A stretch of 64,000 nt of DNA from Sanghuangporus weigelae. Its lineage: Eukaryota > Basidiomycota > Agaricomycetes > Hymenochaetales > Hymenochaetaceae. Shown piece after piece: positions 55,937 to 64,000 of this stretch. The notes below the pieces were generated by a model. The model searched no databases and was not told the origin of the DNA. It saw only the letters and a program-made list of their open reading frames with translations. Numbering within the stretch: position 1 is the first letter of the stretch; each line of letters opens with the position of its first letter. Made by a program: the position numbers and the translations under genes. The stretch covers positions 1,178,001 through 1,242,000 of the forward strand of contig CP137327.1 of the NCBI GenBank assembly GCA_033182465.1, in the 5' to 3' direction.

Positions 55937-58900
55937 ATGTCCCAGCAACAAGCACAACAAGCACAACCTCCACCTTCAGTGCCTCCTCCAACACAATCGA
56001 TGAGCACAGCTGCGCCGTCCACTTCGGCTTTCTCTTTTGCTGCGCCATATCCTCCGCCGATTACTACTGCATCCGCGGCAGCAATGTCCGCGAATGCGAA
56101 TGTGGGTAATATGACGACGGCCACTTCGGCGATGGGTTCTCAAGCTGCCACTTTGAAGCAGCGGCGCGTCTCTCTTGCACTTCCTAACTCGCCCCGAATT
56201 TTCTCTACCTGGAGCTTTAGAGACGATACGACCATCGACGCGCACGGCGCGTCGTCTGGCTCGCCATTCGCCACTTCGACTTCACAGGACAAAGATAAAC
56301 CACAAGACAAAGAAAGGGACAAAGACAAGAAAGGCAAAATGCGCAAAACGAGTCCGGCCGGTGTTACTGATGCCGCGGAGGAGTTCAACACCACGGATAA
56401 ACCACCTGGTGCTGTGCCGGAGAAGCGCCAGCGCAAGAAATGGAGTGAAGAAGAGACTCAGATGCTTGTGACTGGCTGTAATATCGTACGTTATTTGTCG
56501 TCGCTTCTTTTCGCTTCGCTTGTCATTGACTCATCGTGCATATACTTTAGTGGGGCGTCGGCAATTGGAAAGCGATCCTTAATGACCCGAGTCTCAAATT
56601 CGACAATCGCTCACCTGTCGATCTCAAAGACAGGTACGTTACCTTCGGTTCTATCTTGCGACGAGTTTGTCTTACTTAGCCTTTTCACTTTTAGATTCCG
56701 AACATTCTTCCCTGATGCATATAAGCTTCACTATCCTAACGCAAAGACACATCTTTCATCAAAGGTCCGCTCCACACTACCTGATGGCTCGTGTCTCTTC
56801 GAGAAAACTAGGAGCAAGAAGCGCCGCCCATTTACGTCGGAGGAAGATCAGGCGTTAAAGGCGGGTTACGAGAAATACGGAACCGTCTGGTCTACAATCG
56901 TCAAAGACCCCATTTTCCAGCAGCAAAAGCGTCGCTCTACCGACTTGCGAGACAGATTCAGGAATGCTTTCCCTCAGCTGTACCAGGCCGCCGGATATAA
57001 GCCGAGAAGTACACCGAGGAAGAAACGGGGCGATGCATCTGTTTCAGCGCCTCGCGCTACTGCAGATGATCAATTTCTTCCATCACGGATGGGAACCAAA
57101 ACGCGCCGAAGGAGGTCGCGAACGACGTCTGGTCATTCTTTCAGCGTACCGCAGAGCGCGGCTGTGTCTGAGGACGAAGACAGTTCTGATGAGGATGAGG
57201 ATGACTCAGAGATCAAGAGTTCGACTCGGTCGCTGATGGAAATTAAAGAAATGACTCCGCAGCCTGAGACGGCCTCGTTTACTCCGCCCGAGGCTATGCT
57301 CAACGAGGTGACAATGCTTACCATCGACCAGACGGATGACTTGGCTTTCCCAGACTTCTTGCCAGATTCGTCACAGGTTCTTTCTGACGCAGCAACTGAT
57401 CAGTCGATTTGGTCCTCCGGTCCGCGAAGTCCTCAGCAGATGGACAGCTGGTCATCTGCTGCTACGACGACTACTGCGTCACCTACTTCGTCTCACCTCT
57501 CTATTAATGACTATTTCATGGACACCGCCACTATTGGACGAAGGGAAGGCATGAACATGATTGGCAAGTCTGCATGGGGAACCTCAGACTGGCTCTCTGC
57601 GAACCCGCGGATGGAACCATCTGGCGCATCAAACAGCAGCAATTCGTCTTACGTGGAAGGACCTTCTCCACCTCCATCTTCGCCATTCTCATTCAGTCAG
57701 TTGTCACATGGGATCATGGATCGCTACGATCTCTTCCAGAACTCGTTCGCACATGATTTCGCGTCCGAGGTCGGTGCAAGCGATGCGTACTCTACGTTCT
57801 CCGACCCAGAACTATTCCCTACGCAGAGCATGCGTGGATTTACCCATCATTCAAATTATGCCGGAGATCTTATCTTCGGCGCGCGTACGCATCAGCCTGC
57901 GGCACCTACTATGAATTCGTTCAGTGGGTTAGGCTTGAGTGGAGTGCAGCATGAACAGACAGCGGGGATTAATCCGATGCAGTTGCATACGCCAAGTTTA
58001 CCTGGGATTGACGAGCTTGCTGCGATCAATCTTAATGATGATGAACCGATGATTACTGCGCCCACCACGACGGAGTCTTCTAGCTCGGATGTTAAGGAGG
58101 AAACGAACAATGCTTCTCTTGGATTCGACGTGGACTTGAGTTCGCTTATTCATCTCCCACCACAAACAATGGAGGAGATTGCAGGCTTGAGCTCGGACGT
58201 ACAGGAGATGGAGCAGGAGTCGAACATTACGCCTCCGGCAACGCCTGCACTCTCTGGACGCTCATCGAGAGAGCTCCAAAATCAAAGTAACTCGTACTCG
58301 GCACATAATAGGTCGATGTCTGTGCCGCCATTTGAGCGCGTGGTTTCTCGACCGCCTCCACCACCAGGTCATGCGACGCCTCATCCTGCACCAACACGGT
58401 CGCTGTCTCTCTTCGACATACCTCCGCTTTCTCATGAAGCGACAGGGTCGTCGTCTCCGAACAGTGGTAATACGATTCAATCTCAGTCGCCGTCTAATCC
58501 CATGGGCGCCCCCGCATCATCATTCTTCAGCACCTCGCTCATTAACGACTCGTTCAAGTCCCTCGACCTGTCCGACTTGATCTTCCTTGATCTGCACGCG
58601 CCTTCTTCATCTTCGGAATTCACAAATCACGATATCATCGACTCGCATACCGATGAACTGCGGAACGGGCTAGCGTTGGACCTCGCGCAGTCGCCTTCGC
58701 ATTCTCTATCGCCGAGCTCAGGCATGCTACATGGTCATGGGAATTCAATTACCAGTACTAGCGGTTCGATGGACAGTGGGTCTTCGTTGTCGATGTTCAA
58801 TGGAGATACGATTGGGAGGGCAGCTGGTTCAGCCCTTCATTCGCGCGTTCAGAGCCAGACAAGTATGGGCGTCGCACCAAAGGATTTGTTCTTGTCATCG

Positions 58901-58954
58901 ACGTTTGATGGCAAGCATAAACGGATGAGCTGGGATGGAGGGGCAAGTAACTGA
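55937..58954 (+). CDS. Two-Myb telobox-type DNA-binding protein
   Basis: Three exons (55937-56485, 56551-56633, 56695-58954) give 963 residues. The N terminus is Gln/Pro/Ser-rich. The first Myb repeat (about residues 165-230) reads 'KKWSEEETQMLVTGCNIWGVGNW' and continues over both introns to 'SPVDLKDRFRTFFP'. The second (about 265-330) reads 'RRPFTSEEDQALKAGYEKYGTVW', then 'RSTDLRDRFRNAFP'. 'VDLKDRFR' is the telobox signature of telomere-repeat binders (TRF, Taz1, Tbf1). Two adjacent telobox-type Mybs are the layout of S. pombe Teb1 and Ustilago/Yarrowia Tay1, so a telomeric or TTAGGG-promoter binder is likely. The remaining ~630 residues are Ser/Pro-rich and acidic in patches ('EDEDSSDEDEDDSE'), probably disordered with activation potential. 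Confidence 0.88.
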   Translation: MSQQQAQQAQPPPSVPPPTQSMSTAAPSTSAFSFAAPYPPPITTASAAAMSANANVGNMTTATSAMGSQAATLKQRRVSLALPNSPRIFSTWSFRDDTTIDAHGASSGSPFATSTSQDKDKPQDKERDKDKKGKMRKTSPAGVTDAAEEFNTTDKPPGAVPEKRQRKKWSEEETQMLVTGCNIVRYLSSLLFASLVIDSSCIYFSGASAIGKRSLMTRVSNSTIAHLSISKTGTLPSVLSCDEFVLLSLFTFRFRTFFPDAYKLHYPNAKTHLSSKVRSTLPDGSCLFEKTRSKKRRPFTSEEDQALKAGYEKYGTVWSTIVKDPIFQQQKRRSTDLRDRFRNAFPQLYQAAGYKPRSTPRKKRGDASVSAPRATADDQFLPSRMGTKTRRRRSRTTSGHSFSVPQSAAVSEDEDSSDEDEDDSEIKSSTRSLMEIKEMTPQPETASFTPPEAMLNEVTMLTIDQTDDLAFPDFLPDSSQVLSDAATDQSIWSSGPRSPQQMDSWSSAATTTTASPTSSHLSINDYFMDTATIGRREGMNMIGKSAWGTSDWLSANPRMEPSGASNSSNSSYVEGPSPPPSSPFSFSQLSHGIMDRYDLFQNSFAHDFASEVGASDAYSTFSDPELFPTQSMRGFTHHSNYAGDLIFGARTHQPAAPTMNSFSGLGLSGVQHEQTAGINPMQLHTPSLPGIDELAAINLNDDEPMITAPTTTESSSSDVKEETNNASLGFDVDLSSLIHLPPQTMEEIAGLSSDVQEMEQESNITPPATPALSGRSSRELQNQSNSYSAHNRSMSVPPFERVVSRPPPPPGHATPHPAPTRSLSLFDIPPLSHEATGSSSPNSGNTIQSQSPSNPMGAPASSFFSTSLINDSFKSLDLSDLIFLDLHAPSSSSEFTNHDIIDSHTDELRNGLALDLAQSPSHSLSPSSGMLHGHGNSITSTSGSMDSGSSLSMFNGDTIGRAAGSALHSRVQSQTSMGVAPKDLFLSSTFDGKHKRMSWDGGASN

Positions 58955-59839
58955 GCGTCTATTTAAGCATGCGTCGTTTGTCGTTTTGTCTCGAACGGTT
59001 TGTTCTTCGTGGCACTGTATAGTACATTTTGGATCTGTTCTTTTTTTCCCTTTTTTTACTTACCTCACCTTTGTGTATACTCTTTCTCGACTTTTACTCG
59101 TTTCGTTTTATTATTTTTCGTTGCTTTGATACAACGAATCATGCACCTCTCATTCTCTCAGTCATTCCACTCTCATACCATCCCGATATTCCATCGCAGT
59201 CCATCCCCTATATCATCAATTATTTTCCAGCAGTTCTCGGGTTCTGTCTGTTTGCCATCCTAGTTCCAGGTCCGATCAACATACGCACAGCATATTTCGT
59301 ACTGTTTATGTTATTCGGCATGCTTTCTCGGTTTCTATCTCCTTAGCCTTCGATTCTCTCTCATTGTATCATTGACGTGTCCAATTTCAGTTTTGTGTTC
59401 TGTGTATTGTGATCCGTGTGAAGATTAAGCTGCTGCTTACGATTTGCAACCAGCGTCGAGTGAGTTAACATGACATGATTGAATTCAAGGCAGCGTCGAG
59501 CCAATGCTATTTTTAGTATGCAACTCACCTTACATGGCAATGCCGATCATTTGCGGAACGCGCCGTAGGACAATGCCTTTTTTTGCAGCATATACTCTTA
59601 TCTTTCTGCCACCAGCCCAGCATTAGCTTGTCCATGGCTCCTGCACGCAGTTTCACTAACTCGGAAACCTTGCTGGTGGCCGGGTATAAAAAAGTATTTT
59701 TGATAAGTTACTAGGAACGGTCCGCCTGATGTAAGAAACACCTCTCAGTGCCTGTAAGGTGCACTATGCTGATTTTTCAACTGTGTCAGAGAGAATTATT
59801 TCGTCGCATTCATCAAGCTGACTCTTCATAGTCTCGTTT
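58955..59839. other. Intergenic, no gene seen
   Basis: T-rich downstream flank of the Myb gene (59029-59130 especially), followed by unique sequence up to the third TPR-CHAT copy. A GGTATAAAA at 59683-59691 is a possible TATA box of the former gene. Confidence 0.4.
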
Positions 59840-62560
59840 CGGGCAATCTGGAAAAGGGAAGGATCTTGACTCGGGTATCGCTTTGCGGCAAGAGGCACTT
59901 GACTTGACTCTTGTGCTCATGATCATCCTGATCGTGATTGAGCACTGCATGATCTTGCTGACTTTCTTAATTTACGATACAATACGTTCCATGGGGGAAC
60001 GCACACAATATTGAGACAGCAACTATGCTGAACTAAGGTGCCCTAGCTCTTTGACCAGAGGGCCGCCCGCTTCATTCTAAGTTGTCGGTTAATCTCGCAA
60101 CATTTTACGGGCAAGTTTTGAGTGCGAAGGAAGGATAGAAGACTTCGAGGAGGCCATCGCATCAGAATGTGAGGCCGTGGTTCTACGACCTGAAGGTCAC
60201 CCCGGTCGTTATTCATTGCTGGATAACCTTGCGAGCTCCCTTCAGGCACGATTCGAACACTGCGGTGCGAAGGAGGACCTCGAAGAAGCCATTAATTGCT
60301 CGGGAATGCGAAGTCTTGAGTCTTCAACCGGAAGGTGATCCGGTTCACTCATAAGCACTGAAGAACCTTACCGCTTCCCTAACAACGCGCTTTGAACATG
60401 AGGGAGGGTGGAGAGTCTCGAGGATCCCTTGCTTTTTGACCGGAAGGCCACCCAGATCGTCGTCCTTCATCACCGGGTAATCCCACAATCTCCTTTCGGC
60501 TGCTCTCTGTCTTTGGTTGTGAAAGGAGAACGACCTCGAGGAATCCATCAAACGTGAACGTGAAGCCCTGGCTTTCCGTCTGGAAGGTCATCCAGATCGT
60601 TCTTTGTCATTGAGCAGCCTTGCGAGCTCCCTGTGGACGTGTTTTGAAGACAATGGGAGGTTGCATAACCTTGAGGAAGTCATTCTACTAGAACGTACCA
60701 CGCTGGAGCATCGGCTCGAGGACCATTCGGTTCGTTCTTTGTCATTGGGCAATCTTGCGAGTTTTCGTGTACGTGCTTCCAGCACGGCGGGAGGTTGGAG
60801 AGCCGTGAGGAATCTAATCTATCACTCTAAACCGAGCCGCCCTAATGCTTCGACCAGAGGGTCACCCGAATCATTTCTTTTTCTGGGAGACCTTGTGAAC
60901 TCCCTGTTAACGCGCTTTGTGCACGGAGGGAGCTCGGGGGATCTTGAGGAATCCATCCCACTCTACTCGAGGCGCATAAAACCGCCATCACGTTGCTTCA
61001 ACGTTCTCTCTCTGTTAGCCCTACTCTGGCCACGCGGCATCAGTTCTTTTCTAGCGATAGTCCTTATCAGGCATTTGCGTTGGATGCGGCTTCTTGTGCC
61101 ATTGAGAAACGCGACCTCACTCTGGCCCATGAGTTCCTTGACCAAGGAAGAGATTTGCTTTGGTCTCATATGCGCGGGCTAAGGACCCCTCTGGAACAGC
61201 TCTCGTAGGTCGGTAAACCACTTGCTGACAGATTCGAGGACTGCAGTCGTCGCTTTGACATCCTCATGGCGTCGTCAGACTCGCATAGAATTGATTCAGA
61301 TACGGGAAGAGGAGGCGTCCAAATACACAGCACACCTCAAGATCGGAACTCGGTCTATGCGATGCTGATGCAGATTCGACAATTATCCGACGAGCAGGAA
61401 GCAATAATCAGCGACATACGAGGACTGCCTGGGTTTGGGGACTTCCTTCGATCTGCTCGATTCAAGACCCTGAAGGAAGCGGCTTCAGAAGGGACCGTCA
61501 TTGTCTTTAATCACTCCAAGATTCGATGTGATGCGCTTATCGTAATGTCCAGCAAGGAAGTTCCATGTGTCTGCTTTCCACTGGATGGCGACTTCTACTC
61601 GGATTCAAGTAAGCTATACGAGGATCTCATACAAAGACGCAAGAAATTCGGGTTGAGGTCGAAGAAGTAAGACGAGACACTTGACGAGTGATGAAGACCC
61701 TGTGGGACCGAGTTGTCTCGAAAGTCGTTCAAAAGCTCAAAGAACTCGGCGTCAATGAACGGTCGCGTATCTGGTGGTGTTCTACTTCAATACTTTTTAC
61801 ATTCCCTTTCCATGCTGCAGGGCCATATCAAGCGCAGATGGTAGTATGAAGTACCTCCTGGACGACTACATCTCGTCGTATACACCGACACTCACGTCGC
61901 TCATCAGATCTAATGTCTAGAATGAGGCCGAGAAGATGCTTTTCCTTGCCGACACGAAACTTCCCTCTAGTATGAAAGAAAGAAATTGGATCCACCGGAG
62001 TCCTCGGTCCATCGATAAGCAACTCCTTGATGATCACGCAACTCCAGAAGCAGCACTCAAGCTACTTCCAGGGGCACAATGGATGCATTTCGCATGCCAC
62101 GGGCAACTTGACGAGGAACCTTTCAACTCATCGCTCAAGCTTCCTGGAGGGAAACTCATGTACACGGAGATCGCTCGCTCCAATCTTCCGAATGCCAAAT
62201 TTGCCTTTCTCTCTGCATGCCATACCGCAGAACAGGGCCCGAAATTTACGCTAGATGAAGCACTTTACCTTGCGGCAGCTATGCAGCTTTGTGGATTCCG
62301 AAGTGTGGTCGGCACTATGTGGAAGCTGCTTGACAGGGATGGTCCTTCTCTTGCTCGATTTGTATATAGGTACATGATGCAGTATCTAGAAGATGGAGAA
62401 GTCATGTTAAAGAGTGCTGTTGCAGCTGTCCGTGAAGCTGCACGAAAGCTACGGGACCGGGATGACGCGGAAGACCCTCGCAAGAAGGATATAATGCCGA
62501 ACGATGGGTTAACCTTGTGCACATAGGTGCTTGATTGTTACAATAGTGAAGCTCAGGGAA
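59840..62560 (+). pseudogene. TPR-CHAT protein, copy 3 (decayed)
   Basis: Homology starts near 59860 ('DLDSGIALRQEALDL', the N terminus of the family) and continues through broken TPR units (60130-60960) in several frames. It then joins the linker ('LLQRSLSVSPTLATRHQ', 'DLLWSHMRGLRTPLEQLS') and the CHAT domain (61340-62520). Stops include TAG 61206-61208, TAA 61668-61670 and TAG 61918-61920; the TPR block has several frameshifts, and the last residues ('VNLVHIGA' in copy 2) are also in another frame. At least six lesions in all. The catalytic region itself is still open from 61936: His in 'HFACHGQLDEEP' (codon 62098-62100) and Cys in 'LSACHTAEQ' (62218-62220). It is a dead gene that still shows the ancestral dyad. 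Confidence 0.85.
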
Positions 62561-63095
62561 GTGCACATATTAAGGTGGACTGTGCTATATTGTAGAGTTG
62601 CGATAGCTGAGCAAGAAATGAGTTCTCGGCGGCTGATATAACCTGTTCTACTACGATAGTAAGGGTGCGAATTTCAGCCCTTAGTACCGCCATCCATTCA
62701 GCTAGTTACGCTGACATGTAACTTAGTACCGCGTCCAGTGGTCCCAACGCAACATGGCGGGCTTATGACATATCGAAAACAAAGAGCAGAAATGACAATA
62801 GAGCATTATTCAGATAAAACATCAAGTGCTGCACCAATCGTACATCGACCGTCAAGGCATCTAATCAATTCAACTATCCTGTACTTTCCTATGAAATCAT
62901 CTCATCGGTTCCCGCATCTGATGATGGTGATGATGATAATGTACTATCTGCGTTACTTCGGCAGACGAGCTCTACGTCTCGTTCTGTGCAAAGTGAGATT
63001 AACTCCGAGTTCCACTTTCTATACCGTCAAAAGGACGTCTCGGACAAACGTTGAGGGAATCCATATCCGTATACAAGAATTGTTTTCCTGTTAAT
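62561..63095. other. Intergenic between two pseudogenes
   Basis: The 3' flanks of decayed TPR-CHAT copy 3 (+) and decayed F-box-like copy C (-) meet here. No supported gene. Confidence 0.4.
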
Positions 63096-64000
63096 TCACG
63101 CAGTCCGATAAGTGTAAGTGTCCTGAGACGAGGGAGAGATCGTAAGTGTACCGCCATGAACGAACTGCACGAATAGCGATGATGGACGTGAAGTTATCAG
63201 TGCTGGGGATAGATAATTGCGAAGAACTGAATCATGGAGATGTATCACGAGATGCTCCAGAGATGAGGGAAATTCGACTTGACTGAGGTCAAATACGCTC
63301 GTGGCTGAAATAAACAGTTGCAGATGCGCAAGACGGAGACAATTTGCAAAGATATCTGTGCAGCTGTCTACTACCCGGCCACCCTCGTCAGATAACGAAG
63401 CATGATATTCAGATGGAAGAGCCATAGTTATGTGAGATTCGGGAGGACACGCTGGAAACAGGCTCTGACACGAGAAGCCGCGTCGTGACACCAGATGGTC
63501 CTACCAATGGACAGAGAGTGCAATTTGTATCCTTCTCGAGTCCTGAGCAACCATAACGTACCTTCATCAGTGGCCCAGTGCGATGTATCGAGTCCGATTG
63601 TCTTCAGACTGGAAGGAGGGTGGCTGCTTCCGCGTACTTCTTCTCCCGTACTTCAAAATTTCAGGAAGAGGTACCTGAGCGAATGTATCCTGGAGATGTG
63701 GTGACATAAGCGATGTAACTCGTTGCAGTCTGTGTCAGAGCAATAGTCATATTCATTGGTCGATAAATCGATCATGACAGGATGGATGTGTCTCAATTAC
63801 AGCTTTTCGAGGTCTGGCAGAAGGTCGGAAATGAGCTGAAGGCAAGCGACGACATGAAATCGAGGGTCACGGAAAGCGCCAGGCTATTCAAAGAAAAGAC
63901 TGTATTGAACGCCATGAGCCGGAGCTTCGGAGCTCGTTCGGAGAGCCTTCGAGTGTAAGTCGTCACCGTGTCCTACATAGCAGGAAATGTCATCTAATGA
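63096..64000 (-). pseudogene. F-box-like family protein, copy C (decayed, cut by right edge)
   Basis: Read on the minus strand from the edge inward, segments match copies A and B in order. About 63940-63880 gives 'APKLRLMAFNT'; about 63850-63795 gives 'CLQLISDLLPDLEKL' then a stop; about 63630-63437 gives 'PPSSLKTIGLDTS', 'LLRTREGYKLHSLSIG' and 'VRACFQRVLPNLT' then a stop; and in another frame 63400-63160 gives 'LAHLQLFISATS' and 'FPSSLEHLVIHLHDSVL'. At least three frame changes or stops interrupt it. The F-box-like N-terminal half, if present, lies beyond the window. Confidence 0.7.

Noticed and set aside
63783-63959. Plus-strand 58-codon frame starting MDVSQLQLFEVWQ near the right edge
   Set aside because: The opposite strand matches F-box-like copies A and B in order, so this frame is its antisense shadow.

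Overview
This is nuclear DNA of a filamentous basidiomycete, almost certainly an agaricomycete. Nearly every gene is cut by several introns of about 45-75 nt with GT..AG ends and very short exons. The gene set (Asf1, H2A.Z, Dcn1, Lhs1, SHPRH-type helicase, aryl-alcohol dehydrogenase, GH30 beta-glucanase, fungal TPR-CHAT proteins) fits that lineage. There are no prokaryotic signals, no rRNA or tRNA that I could see, and no CRISPR. Exon joins below were made by eye from splice signals and reading frame; where exon lengths sum to a multiple of three and family motifs join up, I trust them.

Layout. 1-2667 (-): TPR-CHAT protein running off the left edge. 2936-8322 (+): 3'(2'),5'-bisphosphate nucleotidase, secreted SGNH esterase, Sur7/PalI membrane protein. 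9690-11818: H2A.Z (-), an uncertain small gene (-), a small conserved fungal protein (+). 12081-18357: F-box-like LRR gene (-) with a probable frameshift, an aryl-alcohol dehydrogenase pseudogene (+), a dimeric alpha-beta-barrel protein (-), an mpaB-type oxygenase (+). 19776-25183: GH30 (+) and ornithine aminotransferase (-). 26539-33471 (+): F-box-like family copy A, Dcn1, an AlkB-homologue-6 dioxygenase. 34340-37320 (+): second TPR-CHAT copy. 37862-42953: BAG protein (-) divergent from Asf1 (+), then an intact aryl-alcohol dehydrogenase (+). 43331-49019: Lhs1/Hyou1 ER Hsp70 (-), F-box-like copy B (+), a 670-bp TA-flanked MITE. 49099-58954 (+): SHPRH-like helicase/RING ligase and a two-Myb telobox protein. 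59840-64000: decayed TPR-CHAT copy 3 (+) and decayed F-box-like copy C (-), the latter cut by the right edge.

How it works together. Most genes are unrelated housekeeping functions: sulfur/PAP metabolism, chromatin (H2A.Z, Asf1, SHPRH), neddylation, ER folding, arginine catabolism, and wood/wall carbohydrate and aromatic metabolism. Between them lie two lineage-specific families in three dispersed copies each, TPR-CHAT (caspase-like) and an F-box-like family, at different stages of decay. The most interesting signal is this birth-and-death pattern. TPR-CHAT copy 2 has lost the catalytic His (Tyr in its place) and carries an in-frame stop between its TPR and CHAT halves that a 51-nt candidate intron would remove.
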